Assembly (NCBI RefSeq): GCF_900142165.1
Contig: NZ_FQZY01000008.1
Span: 1 to 64,000, forward strand
Direction: 5' to 3'
Source: Hespellia stercorisuis DSM 15480
Lineage (GTDB): Bacteria; Bacillota; Clostridia; Lachnospirales; Lachnospiraceae
DNA: 64,000 nt
Part shown: in pieces, positions 36,610-45,186 of the stretch
Layout of the letters: every line of letters begins with the position of its first letter
How positions within the stretch are numbered: the first letter of the stretch is position 1
The notes under the pieces: model-generated
What the model was told of the DNA's origin: nothing
The model's database searches: none
Seen by the model: the letters and a program-made list of their open reading frames with translations, nothing else
Made by a program: the position numbers and the translations under genes

Positions 36610-36744
36610 TATGGAAGTTTATAGAAAATTTATAATTTGTGGAAAATGTATAGGAAATGTGTGGTGGGTAAGGGGGAGAGGAGCAAAATGACGATTCAGC
36701 ATACTTGGGTGGCGGAAACAAAGGAAACAAAATAATTGCTGTTG

Positions 36745-36773
36745 TTGACTTCGATATCTGTATTTGCTAAAAT
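36745..36773 (+). promoter_or_regulatory. Promoter of the HTH/acidic-protein gene
   Basis: TTGACT (36745-36750) and TAAAAT (36768-36773), spacing 17 bp, about 110 bases upstream of the start codon. Confidence 0.65.
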
Positions 36774-36882
36774 ATAAACAGCGGACATTTTTTGGTTACT
36801 GCGGGGAATCATAGATGCAATTATGGGGCAGGAGATGTCAGGAGTATTGGGGAGTAGTAGGGAATAATTAAGGAGGAAAACT

Positions 36883-38100
36883 ATGGAAAACCTTACATTT
36901 GGTGAACAAGTGAAAATTGTTTTGAGCCGGAAGAAGATGACAATCAAGGAGCTGGCTGAGATTATAGAAGAACGTACCGGCATGAAAATGTCGAGACAGA
37001 ATCTGACGCAGCGTCTTGGAAGGGATAATTTTCAGGAGCAGGATATGCGGATGATCGCGAATATTCTGGAGTGTCCGTTTCGTCTGACTATATTGGATGA
37101 CGAGGGCGGGGAGGCTACGATACCAACTTATCAGAGAGAAAAAGTGATGCGTGTTGCCGGACCACAGAAGGAACCTGTGGATGAGGCACTTGAGGCTGAA
37201 ATCCGAAGACGTATGGCGGAGCTGGAAGAGAAACGCAGGCAGAAAGCACAGCAGGAAAAAGAAGAACGGGAAAAAGAAGAACGAGAAAAAGAAGAGGCTG
37301 AGCACACAGAGGACAGCAGTGTTTCCGTGCCGGAATCGTCGCAGACCGGAGATATTTATATAGAAGAGACGGCAGGTGCTGAAGAGGAACTGCCGCTTGA
37401 GGATGCAATGGAGCTGGATGAAAGCGATCTGGATGCGGCTCATCCTGAAACAGAAAGCCGGGCTGGAAAGAATCCGGGCGCGGAAAGTTATGCGGCAGGC
37501 AATTCGGCTGAGGATGTATCAGCTGTAGGTGATTCCGGTGTGGAAAATCAGAGCACGGGCAATGCAGACGCAGGGAAACCAGCTGCGGGCAGCTTGGATC
37601 AGAGCAATCAGAACCGCACAGGGGAAGGTGCGCAGGAGCGTGATATGACAATCGGTGAGATCTACGGAATCCATGAAGGACTGACGGAGATCGAAAAGAC
37701 GATCAAGAGCGACTCTCCAGAAGAGGCTGTGGAACCGGAAGAGGTGAAGGAGTCGATTAAAAAGGTAGAGAGTAAAGCGGTGGAGAGCAAAGCGGAGAAT
37801 GCGACGGAGCAGAGACGGGAAGAACTTCCAAAATCTCCGGGTGATAAGGACTTCCAGCCGGTCATTTCTTATGATGATGAGGAGGAAGATCTGGAGAAGG
37901 GCGAAATCAATCCGTATACGGGGCGCGAGTATCAGACGAACAGCGTTCGTATGCATCCGAGCAGAATCGGTTATGTTCAGGTGTACGACCGCTCGGATCA
38001 TAAGTGGACAGATATGACGGAATGGGCGTTCCTTGGATATCAGGAGCGAAAGAAGATACTGCTTGGCAAGGAGTACGAACCGCCGATTTATCTGGATTAA
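36883..38100 (+). CDS. Unidentified protein with N-terminal HTH-like domain and long acidic linker
   Basis: 405 residues starting after AAGGAGG. Residues ~1-75 (FGEQVKIVLSRKKMTIKELAEIIEERTG…MSRQNLTQRLGRDNF…DMRMIANILECPFRLTIL) look like a Cro/XRE-type helix-turn-helix. A Glu/Lys/Arg helix follows (EEREKEEREKEE, ~105-140), then ~190 residues of acidic low-complexity sequence, and a conserved-looking C-terminal block (NPYTGREYQTNSVRMHPSRIG…GYQERKKILLGKEYEPP). The C-terminal block may be a separate small domain. Function is unknown. The dGTPase gene follows 82 bp downstream. Confidence 0.7.
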   Translation: MENLTFGEQVKIVLSRKKMTIKELAEIIEERTGMKMSRQNLTQRLGRDNFQEQDMRMIANILECPFRLTILDDEGGEATIPTYQREKVMRVAGPQKEPVDEALEAEIRRRMAELEEKRRQKAQQEKEEREKEEREKEEAEHTEDSSVSVPESSQTGDIYIEETAGAEEELPLEDAMELDESDLDAAHPETESRAGKNPGAESYAAGNSAEDVSAVGDSGVENQSTGNADAGKPAAGSLDQSNQNRTGEGAQERDMTIGEIYGIHEGLTEIEKTIKSDSPEEAVEPEEVKESIKKVESKAVESKAENATEQRREELPKSPGDKDFQPVISYDDEEEDLEKGEINPYTGREYQTNSVRMHPSRIGYVQVYDRSDHKWTDMTEWAFLGYQERKKILLGKEYEPPIYLD

Positions 38101-38182
38101 GATGTACATTTGGGGGTATTTGCTTCACATTATGGCACTTGCCCCACAGGCCGACTGCCGGAAAGAAGGTACGGACATAGAT

Positions 38183-39595
38183 ATGGAATGGAGACAACTG
38201 CTGTCTGCCCGGCGCGTGCGCCGGGGCGGCGGGAATAATAAGAACAAGTCGACGGATCTGCGCAGCGAGTTTGAGAAGGACTATCACCGCATTATCGGGA
38301 GTGCATCGTTTCGTCGTCTGCAGGATAAGACACAGGTATTTCCGCTGGACAAAAGCGATTTTATCCGCACGCGGCTGACACATTCGCTGGAGGTGTCTTC
38401 CTTTGCCAAGTCACTGGGACAGAATATTGGCGAAAATATTTTGAAATATAAGAAAGATCCATCCTTTACACCGCAGATGAAAGAAGACATCTGCAATATC
38501 CTTCAATGTGCGGGGCTGATTCACGATATCGGGAATCCGCCATTCGGACATTTCGGGGAAAATGCGATCAGAGAGTGGTTTGAACATAATCTTGGCAGTC
38601 TGTATGTAAACGGGCAGAAGGTCGAGGACATGCTGACGCCGCAGATGCGCGGGGACTTCTATCATTTTGAAGGAAATGCGCAGGCGCTCCGACTGGTCAC
38701 GCGGCTGCACTATCTGGTGGATGAGAATGGCATGAATCTGACTTATGCGCTGTTGAATACCATCGTCAAATATCCGGGATCTTCCATAGACATCGATGAG
38801 ACCAGCGGAAACATCAAAGACAAGAAGATGGGCTATTACTATGCGGATGAGGCGATTTATAAGGAAGTAGAGAGGGAGACCGGCACAAATGGAAACCGTC
38901 ATCCGCTCACCTTTATTCTGGAAGCGGCGGATGATCTGGCATACAAGACGGCGGATATTGAGGACGCATTTATCAAGGGCTTCATCTCTTACCACACGTT
39001 GAAGGAAGAACTGGGTGCTCTGCAGGATAATTGTCCGGACGCTGGATTCTGTCCGCTGGACGAACTGGAAAAACGCTATATCCGCGGTGTGGAGCGCGGT
39101 GTGGATGACCCGCAGGAATACGCGGTGAAAAACTGGATCGTCCGGGTGCAGGGATTCATTATCAGTTGCATCACCTTTGGTTTTACCCGCAATTATGATG
39201 CGATTATGGCAGGGACATACAAGAAAGATCTGTTCAGCGGAACATTTGGCGAGAAGCTGATGGATCTTCTTGGTGACATGGCCAACCGTTACGTCTTTAT
39301 GTCATCGACGATCTACAAACTGGAATTGACGGAGGCTGCAATCCTTGATGATCTGATGGAAAAATTTGTTCATGCGGCGATTCACTATGACGCAGGTGAG
39401 AAAATGGATTCCATAGATCTGCGGATCGTTTCGCTGATTTCGGATAACTATAAGAAGGCGTACCGCCATCAGGCAGAAGGAAAATCTGAGGCGGAGAAGA
39501 TTTATCTCCGGCTCCTGCTGGTCACGGACTATGTGTGCGGGATGACGGACAGCTACGCAAAACGGTTGTATCAGGAGCTGAACGGTATCATTTAG
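38183..39595 (+). CDS. dgt: dNTP triphosphohydrolase (dGTPase family)
   Basis: 470 residues if read from the ATG at 38183 (MEWRQLLSARRVRR); the frame is open further upstream, but that part overlaps the previous gene. HD-domain motifs: FRRLQDKTQVFP, RTRLTHSLEVSS (first His), LIHDIGNPPFGHFGE (HD pair and following His), and EAADDLAYKTADIED (later Asp). The family hydrolyses dGTP and other dNTPs to nucleoside and triphosphate. The stop overlaps the convergent next gene by eight bases. Confidence 0.92.
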   Translation: MEWRQLLSARRVRRGGGNNKNKSTDLRSEFEKDYHRIIGSASFRRLQDKTQVFPLDKSDFIRTRLTHSLEVSSFAKSLGQNIGENILKYKKDPSFTPQMKEDICNILQCAGLIHDIGNPPFGHFGENAIREWFEHNLGSLYVNGQKVEDMLTPQMRGDFYHFEGNAQALRLVTRLHYLVDENGMNLTYALLNTIVKYPGSSIDIDETSGNIKDKKMGYYYADEAIYKEVERETGTNGNRHPLTFILEAADDLAYKTADIEDAFIKGFISYHTLKEELGALQDNCPDAGFCPLDELEKRYIRGVERGVDDPQEYAVKNWIVRVQGFIISCITFGFTRNYDAIMAGTYKKDLFSGTFGEKLMDLLGDMANRYVFMSSTIYKLELTEAAILDDLMEKFVHAAIHYDAGEKMDSIDLRIVSLISDNYKKAYRHQAEGKSEAEKIYLRLLLVTDYVCGMTDSYAKRLYQELNGII

Positions 39596-40814
39596 GGATC
39601 CGTTTGCACCAATAACCAAAATTATCATGATCTGAACGTTCATCACTGGATAAATCCAGAGCGTTCAGATATTTTTTTTCGAAAATTGGAAAACCAAAAA
39701 ATTCTGCGGCGTGGGCTTCCCGCCTGTCATAGATACCGGGAACGCCGAGAATATAAGTTTCGTCCTCTGTCACGAGAAGCAGGTGGTGATAATTGTGCAG
39801 GCCGTGCAGCAAAAAACTGTTGTTGGCAACATTCCAGCTGCGCCGGGGAAGAACCGAGAGCTCGGAGCGCTGGATCTTGTGGAGGCGGCCGGAGTCTTCC
39901 TCGCGGGAGGCGGCCGGAATGCAGGAGGCATCGGAGGCATCCGCGGTGTTGGACTCAGAAACTGTGGTTCCAGAGTCAGAATCCGCGGCGTTAGACTCAG
40001 AAACCGCGTCAACTGGGATGGATTTGGAGGCAGAGTTTACGTCGCCGAAAACAGAATCCGCGGTGCCAGAGTCAGCGGTGCCGGAACCAGAAACTGTGGT
40101 GCCAGAATCGATATCAGCGGTGCCGGAACCAGAAACTGTGGTGCCAGAATCGATATCAGCGGTGCCGGAACCAGAAACTGTGGTGCCAGAATCGGTATCC
40201 ACGGAGCCGAAATCAGTATCCGCGGTGCCGGACTCAGAATCAGTGGTTCCAGAGTCAGCTTCGGACTGGGAAACATCGGCGGAATCCCCGGTCTCTGCGG
40301 CTGAGACATCAGCGGCCGCTTCTACAGACACATCGTCAGCCTGAGCGGAGGCAGTCTGAGTGGAGGCAGTCTGAGTGGAGGCAGTCTGAGCAGAGTCAGA
40401 GGGCAGGTCATCCCGGGACTTCGGGGAATCCAGGGAAAAATCACGCAGACGATCCGGATCGACAGCGACATTGACCCAGGTGGCAGCATAAAAGGAATGA
40501 TTCGGCCCGAGCAGCAAAAAACCGTCACATTCCTGCAGCCGGTTTTTCAGAGACAACTGCTCCGCAGGAATCGCCAGCTGCACATTCAGATTATGATTCT
40601 TCACGGAAAGCTCGGTCAGAAACTGAACAACCGTGTCACTGCCGTCCTTATAAAAAATATGCAGCTTAAGCGGACTTCCATCAGAAAATGGGAGCGGCTT
40701 CATATGCATCTGCACCAGATAGCTCTGAAACGGAAACTGGATCTTCAAAAAACCGACATTATGCACCTTCTGAGATCCGTTATATTCATATATATAAGCA
40801 ATCAATTGTTTCAT
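39588..40814 (-). CDS. DUF6128-like protein with Ser/Thr/Asp-rich repeat linker
   Basis: 408 residues. The N-terminal ~130 residues (MKQLIAYIYEYNGSQKVHNVGFLKI) look like a beta-rich domain. Residues ~135-310 are a low-complexity linker of Ser, Thr, Asp, Gly and Ala built from DNA tandem repeats. The C-terminal ~95 residues (SWNVANNSFLLHGLHNYHHLLLV…LGVPGIYDRREAHAAEFFGFP…FGYWCKRI) form the conserved part that I associate with DUF6128 of Lachnospiraceae. No signal peptide or membrane helix is seen. Function is unknown. It is convergent with and overlaps the dGTPase end. Confidence 0.7.
   Translation of the reverse strand: MKQLIAYIYEYNGSQKVHNVGFLKIQFPFQSYLVQMHMKPLPFSDGSPLKLHIFYKDGSDTVVQFLTELSVKNHNLNVQLAIPAEQLSLKNRLQECDGFLLLGPNHSFYAATWVNVAVDPDRLRDFSLDSPKSRDDLPSDSAQTASTQTASTQTASAQADDVSVEAAADVSAAETGDSADVSQSEADSGTTDSESGTADTDFGSVDTDSGTTVSGSGTADIDSGTTVSGSGTADIDSGTTVSGSGTADSGTADSVFGDVNSASKSIPVDAVSESNAADSDSGTTVSESNTADASDASCIPAASREEDSGRLHKIQRSELSVLPRRSWNVANNSFLLHGLHNYHHLLLVTEDETYILGVPGIYDRREAHAAEFFGFPIFEKKYLNALDLSSDERSDHDNFGYWCKRIPK
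40078..40203. repeat. Three 42-bp tandem repeats in the DUF6128-like gene
   Basis: The unit consists of two related 21-bp halves (GTGCCGGAACCAGAAACTGTG and GTGCCAGAATCGATATCAGCG) and encodes 14 residues of the type DIDSGTTVSGSGTA. The third copy has a few substitutions. A separate 15-bp repeat (three units around 40346-40390) encodes the QTAST motif. Repeat numbers probably vary between strains. Confidence 0.85.
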
Positions 40815-40915
40815 AATAAAATCATTTCCTCATAATAAGATTCTCTATAGGATATTCAAAAATAAAAAAAATAGAACCATGTATACCACCAATGAACACC
40901 ACCCACGTAAAATAG

Positions 40916-40944
40916 TTGACAAACCGCTGCTTTTCTTAGATAAT
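40916..40944 (+). promoter_or_regulatory. Promoter of putP
   Basis: Consensus TTGACA (40916-40921) and GATAAT (40939-40944) with a 17-bp spacer, ~60 bases before the start codon. Confidence 0.7.
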
Positions 40945-41003
40945 ATAACGGTTGGAGAGTTTAATGTTTTAGAGAAGTAACGTAAGAAATCGGAGGATGA
41001 GAG

Positions 41004-42554
41004 ATGAGTACAATGGATATGGTGGCCATTCTGATCGCGTTTGTGTGTTATCTGACACTTATGATCGTGATTGGCGGCATCTATATGAAAAGGACGAGCA
41101 GCACGGAGGATTATTTCCTTGGAGGAAGAGGACTGAGCGGCTGGGTGGCGGCGCTGTCGGCGCAGGCATCAGATATGAGCGGCTGGCTCCTGATGGGACT
41201 GCCGGGTGCGGTATATGCGTTCGGAACCGGACAGGCATGGATCGCCGTCGGTCTGTTCCTGGGAACTATTTTTAACTGGGTCGTGATTTCGGGAAGACTG
41301 AGAAAGTATACGATTCGGGCGAACAATTCCATGACCCTTCCTGAATTTTTTGAAAATCGTTTTCATGATAAGAAGCGGGTTCTGCTTCTGATTTCCTCAG
41401 TTGTGATTGCAGTGTTTTTTCTGGTATATACAGCATCTGCACTGGCATCCGGCGGAAAGCTGTTCAATGCAGTGTTTGGGATCGACTACCATATAGCATT
41501 GGCAATCGGAGCCTTTGTTATTCTGGCTTACACATTTATGGGCGGATTTATGGCGGTATGTGTCACGGACTTTATTCAGGGATTTCTGATGCTGATTGGT
41601 CTGATGATCGTTCCGCTTCTGGCAGCAGGTCTGGTGGGAACGGATAACATCAGTGGACTTCTGAATCAGAGCGGAGTGACCGGCGGTGCAGCTTCATTCC
41701 TGAACGTGTTCCAGAATGACGGGAAGCCATTGAGCTTTATTGAAATTCTGTCACAGCTGGCATGGGGACTTGGATATTGTGGAATGCCGCATATTCTGGT
41801 GCGCTTTATGGCAGTCCGGGATGAAAAGGAATTGAAGAAATCAAAAGTTATTGCGATTGTCTGGGTTGCAATCTCACTCGGTATGGCGGTTGTCATCGGC
41901 GTGGTGGGACGTGCATATCTGTATCCATTGATTCTCGGATCAGAAGGCGCAGCCTCCGCAGAGAGCGTGTTCATGACCATGATCACAAAAGTATTTACAG
42001 AGAATTATGCGCTTCCGTTCGTTGGCGGTCTGTTTCTGTGCGGGATTCTGGCGGCAATCATGTCGACTGCGGATTCCCAGCTTCTCGTGACGGCGTCTGC
42101 CGTGTCTAAGGACATTTATCAGGGCGTGGTGAAGCCGGATGCGAAGGAGGAGACGGTACTGGTAGTCAGCAGAATCACGGTTGCGGTTGTTGCAGTTCTG
42201 GCATTCCTGATTGCATGGGATCCGAACAGCTCGATCATGGGACTGGTTTCCAATGCATGGGCCGGTCTTGGATCTGCGTTCGGACCGATCGTGCTGTTGT
42301 CTCTGTTCTGGAGACGCACCAATTTTGAGGGTGCAGTTGCAGGAATCATTTCCGGTGGACTTACTGTGATCGTGTGGGATTACATTCCGCTTGTCGGAGG
42401 ACAGACGCTGGGGGCAGCGACTGGAATCTATTCTCTTCTGGTAGGGTTTGCAATCAGTGCGGCGCTGATCTTTATCGTCAGCCTGTGCACCAAGGCACCG
42501 AGCGAGGAAATGCTGCAGGAATTTGATGATGTGAAGAACGGAAATGTAGCATAG
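41004..42554 (+). CDS. putP: Sodium/proline symporter PutP
   Basis: 516 residues, about 13 membrane helices of the SSS (LeuT-fold) family. Family motifs include DYFLGGRGLSGWVAALSAQASDMSGW, the helix with YTFMGGFMAVCVTDFIQG and, near the middle, GYCGMPHILVRFMAV. The Na+ site residues of helix 8 lie in CGILAAIMSTADSQLL (Ser-Thr-Ala-Asp-Ser). It imports proline with Na+. GGAGG precedes the ATG. The 180-bp gap to the next symporter contains short direct repeats. Confidence 0.94.
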   Translation: MSTMDMVAILIAFVCYLTLMIVIGGIYMKRTSSTEDYFLGGRGLSGWVAALSAQASDMSGWLLMGLPGAVYAFGTGQAWIAVGLFLGTIFNWVVISGRLRKYTIRANNSMTLPEFFENRFHDKKRVLLLISSVVIAVFFLVYTASALASGGKLFNAVFGIDYHIALAIGAFVILAYTFMGGFMAVCVTDFIQGFLMLIGLMIVPLLAAGLVGTDNISGLLNQSGVTGGAASFLNVFQNDGKPLSFIEILSQLAWGLGYCGMPHILVRFMAVRDEKELKKSKVIAIVWVAISLGMAVVIGVVGRAYLYPLILGSEGAASAESVFMTMITKVFTENYALPFVGGLFLCGILAAIMSTADSQLLVTASAVSKDIYQGVVKPDAKEETVLVVSRITVAVVAVLAFLIAWDPNSSIMGLVSNAWAGLGSAFGPIVLLSLFWRRTNFEGAVAGIISGGLTVIVWDYIPLVGGQTLGAATGIYSLLVGFAISAALIFIVSLCTKAPSEEMLQEFDDVKNGNVA

Positions 42555-42582
42555 ACGACTGGAACGATACACGGACTTGGGA

Positions 42583-42640
42583 TGCGCAGAACGCAAAATG
42601 CGGAGCGCGAAATACGCAGAACGCAAAATGCAGAGCGCAA
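42583..42640 (+). repeat. Short direct repeats in the putP-symporter spacer
   Basis: The sequence CGCAGAACGCAAAATGC with a following GGAGCGC or AGAGCGC occurs twice about 30 bp apart, within a spacer that is almost free of T on the plus strand, similar in style to the atpB-atpE spacer. Confidence 0.6.
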
Positions 42641-42733
42641 AACGTGCAGACCGTGAAAGCAGAGAGAAATACAGGAAGTATAAAAGTACAGAAGACATAC
42701 AGCGTGTAAGACTTGGAAAGGATTGAGAACGCT

Positions 42734-43936
42734 ATGAAAAAATTAGGTTTATTACCACGATTACTGCTTGGAATTGTGGTTGGTATCATTGTTGGTTCGA
42801 TCGGAAACATTTTCGGACTGACCGGTGTGGCAGCGAAAATATTTGGAGGCTTTGTCAGCGTTGTCGCGACATTTTCGTCGTTGTTCGGCACATTCTTAAG
42901 CTTCATCATCCCGCTGCTGATTGTATCGTTTGTGGCGGTGGGGCTGGCGGATCTTGGAAAGAAAGCAAATAAACTGTTTGGAATTACACTGGTGTTAGCT
43001 TATGCGTCCACGATCATTGCAGGGTTTGCCGCGTTTTTCCTCGGAAAAGCGGCACTGCCCTCACTGATCAGCAAGATTTCACATAAGGCGATCGAGGGAT
43101 CCACATACAATCCGCTGTTTGAAATTGCAGCAGATCCTGTTTTTGGAGTTATGACGGCACTGATACTTGCGTTCATTCTGGGACTTGGAATGGCAAACAG
43201 TAAGAACAATGCATTGCGTGACTGCATCAGAAACCTGCAGGAAATTATTACCATGGTATTACAGAAGGTGATCATTCCGTTGATCCCGGTATATATTGCA
43301 TGCTCATTCTGCAAGATTGCGGCGGTGGGGGAATTGTTTCCGACCATCAAGATGTTCGCAAAATTATATATCGTGATTCTTGTGTTCCAATGGACATACA
43401 TTTTGATCCAGTTCGACATTTCGTCGATTTTCTGCAAGGAAAATAAATACAAGAAGCTGAGGAGAATACTGCCGGCATACTTTACGGCACTCGGAACCCA
43501 GTCTTCGGCGGCGACGATTCCGATCAACCTGGAATCAGCGAAAAACAATGGCGTTTCAAATGATATTGCGGACTTTGTCATCCCGCTCTGTGCCACGATC
43601 CATCTGGCAGGAGATACGATCTGTCTGGTCATCGGTTCCATGGGAATCATGATCGCGAGCGGAATTACACCGACGCTAGGGACATTTGCACCGTTCATCC
43701 TGATGCTCGGCGTGACCATGGTGGCGGCACCGGGAGTCCCGGGGGGCGGTGTGATGGCGGCACTCGGACTGATCGAATCGATGCTTGGATTTACGGATGG
43801 CATGCAGGAGCTGATCATTGCACTTCATTTTTCGCAGGACAGCTTTGGAACGGCGACGAATATAACCGGAGATCAGGCTATCGCATTTATGGTCGACAAG
43901 ATAGATGAGAGAAATGCAGCGAAAGAAGGAAAGTAG
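42734..43936 (+). CDS. Dicarboxylate/amino acid:cation symporter (DAACS)
   Basis: 400 residues from the ATG at 42734 (MKKLGLLPRLLLGIVVGIIVG). The start is typical of DAACS/SstT-like proteins; the hairpin HP1-like TQSSAATIPINLESAKNNGVS and the late VPGGGVMAALGLIESMLGF and FGTATNITGDQAIAFMV segments carry substrate and Na+ ligands in the family. It imports glutamate, aspartate, serine or similar acids with Na+ or H+. Terminator at 43982. Confidence 0.88.
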   Translation: MKKLGLLPRLLLGIVVGIIVGSIGNIFGLTGVAAKIFGGFVSVVATFSSLFGTFLSFIIPLLIVSFVAVGLADLGKKANKLFGITLVLAYASTIIAGFAAFFLGKAALPSLISKISHKAIEGSTYNPLFEIAADPVFGVMTALILAFILGLGMANSKNNALRDCIRNLQEIITMVLQKVIIPLIPVYIACSFCKIAAVGELFPTIKMFAKLYIVILVFQWTYILIQFDISSIFCKENKYKKLRRILPAYFTALGTQSSAATIPINLESAKNNGVSNDIADFVIPLCATIHLAGDTICLVIGSMGIMIASGITPTLGTFAPFILMLGVTMVAAPGVPGGGVMAALGLIESMLGFTDGMQELIIALHFSQDSFGTATNITGDQAIAFMVDKIDERNAAKEGK

Positions 43937-43981
43937 TTACCAAAAGAACGTGAAAGCAAAATAAGAAAAAAGAAAATACAG

Positions 43982-44021
43982 ACAGTGGAGAGATCATTTG
44001 TGATGTCTCCACTGTTTTTTT
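43982..44021 (+). terminator. Terminator after the DAACS symporter
   Basis: ACAGTGGAGA (43982-43991) pairs with TCTCCACTGT (44006-44015), with GATCA/TGATG-type inner pairing, and a run of seven T follows. Confidence 0.9.
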
Positions 44022-44091
44022 GTGGTACAATATGGCATGAAAAGGTATTCGGATTTGCGAAAGATATCATAGACAAAACGGAGGGAACAGT

Positions 44092-44604
44092 GTGCAGGAA
44101 TTGAATACAGAGATAGAAAAACAACGGGACGAAAAATATATGAAAGAAGCCATCAGGCAGGCAAAAAAGGCATATGCAATCGGGGAAGTCCCGATTGGCT
44201 GTGTGATCGTCTTTCAGGACAAAATAATTGCCCGCGGATATAACCGCAGAACGATTGATAAGAATACACTTGCCCATGCGGAGATTCAGGCAATCCGGAA
44301 GGCGAGCCGGAAGATGGATGACTGGCGCCTGGAGGAGTGCACCATGTATGTGACGCTGGAACCCTGCCAGATGTGTGCAGGGGCGATTGTCCAGTCGCGG
44401 ATGACCCGGGTGGTCGTGGGATGCATGAATCCAAAGGCGGGCTGTGCAGGTTCTATTCTGAATTTGCTGGATATGCCGCAGTTCAATCATCAGGTGGAAC
44501 TGACAACCGGGGTGCTGGAGGAGGAGTGCAGCCAGATGATGAAAGCATTTTTCAGGGAGCTGCGGGAGAGGTCAAAAAAGATTAAGCCGAAGACGGCGGA
44601 TTGA
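44092..44604 (+). CDS. tadA: tRNA(adenine-34) deaminase TadA
   Basis: 170 residues from a GTG at 44092, preceded by GGAGGG. The zinc deaminase motifs are HAEIQAI (His ligand, catalytic Glu) and PCQMCAGAI (two Cys ligands), with GEVPIGCVIV near the N-terminus. It converts A34 of tRNA-Arg(ACG) to inosine. The SRP RNA gene follows directly, an arrangement common in Firmicutes. Confidence 0.95.
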   Translation: MQELNTEIEKQRDEKYMKEAIRQAKKAYAIGEVPIGCVIVFQDKIIARGYNRRTIDKNTLAHAEIQAIRKASRKMDDWRLEECTMYVTLEPCQMCAGAIVQSRMTRVVVGCMNPKAGCAGSILNLLDMPQFNHQVELTTGVLEEECSQMMKAFFRELRERSKKIKPKTAD

Positions 44605-44614
44605 TGCACACCCG

Positions 44615-44643
44615 TTGACAATTCTGAAAAAAACATATATAAT
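44615..44643 (+). promoter_or_regulatory. Promoter of the SRP RNA gene
   Basis: Both hexamers are consensus: TTGACA (44615-44620) and TATAAT (44638-44643) with a 17-bp spacer, eight bases before the RNA. Confidence 0.9.
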
Positions 44644-44650
44644 AAAGACT

Positions 44651-44916
44651 CGTGCAGCCGGGGCGTTAGCGGTGCCTTGTACCCACAATCCGCTATAGTG
44701 GGGGTGATATTGCGCAGAGGGCATTTGATTGTGAAGCTGCCCTTGAAAAGTGGCGTTGAAGTTTGGGTCTTACGCGACAGGAATCTATGAACCGTGTCAG
44801 GGCAGGAATGCAGCAGCACTAAGTAGAACCTCCTGGGTGCCGTGAGGTTGCCTGGGCCGAGTTAACTGTCAAGGTAACGTTCATGAGAGAACGTTCGAAG
44901 CGCAATGCACGTTTTT
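44651..44916 (+). ncRNA. ffs: Signal recognition particle RNA, large bacterial type
   Basis: About 265 nt. The ends pair (CGTGCA at 44651 with TGCACG at 44906) and are followed by TTTTT. The 5' part has the Alu-domain-like GGCGTTAGCGGTGCCTTGTA and the AATCCGCTATAGTGGG hairpin typical of Clostridia and Bacillus. The S-domain helix 8 is GTGTCAGGGCAGGAATGCAGCAGCACTAAG-like, split here as GTGTCAGG, the GCAGGAATGCAGCAGCACTA core and the closing CCTGGG. It binds Ffh (symmetric loop) and directs co-translational membrane targeting. The core loop shows GCAGGAATGCAGCA in place of the common TCCGGAAGGAAGCA. Confidence 0.9.
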
Positions 44917-44942
44917 AGTATGAATTGGGGTTGTAGATCAAT

Positions 44943-45065
44943 AATAGAAGCAGGTTGAAAAATTGCAGATAAGTTCTCATTCAGACGAGTTCTCGCTCTG
45001 ATATAAGCACAGCGGTACCAGAGCTGCGTGAGAACTTATCTGCAATTTTTGGATCTGCTCCTATT
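44943..45065. repeat. Inverted-repeat element (~37-bp arms) after the SRP RNA
   Basis: Arms 44943-44979 and 45029-45065 are inverted repeats; the inner 22 bp (AAAATTGCAGATAAGTTCTC core) match exactly and the outer part has a few mismatches (AATAGAAGCAG against AATAGGAGCAG). The 49-bp centre has further short pairings. There is no ORF. MITE-like. Confidence 0.75.
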
Positions 45066-45079
45066 TTATGTGCGGCGCC

Positions 45080-45112
45080 GTTACTGGAACAGGTCTATCT
45101 GTGAACAGTAAC
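45080..45112. repeat. Third copy (3' hairpin only) of the 360-504 repeat
   Basis: GTTACTGGAACAGGTCTATC plus the closing TGTGAACAGTAAC matches 472-504 at 31 of 33 positions and forms the same imperfect hairpin. It begins 15 bp after the inverted-repeat element. Confidence 0.8.
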
Positions 45113-45186
45113 GCGGAGGCGGAACATAAGCTTATTTAATGACGATTATGCTAGTGTTTTAGGAGGATTTATTGTAGAATAGCAGT

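Noticed and set aside
40078-40203. Evenly spaced repeats that could suggest a CRISPR array
   Set aside because: They are head-to-tail 42-bp units without unique spacers and lie in frame inside a coding gene.
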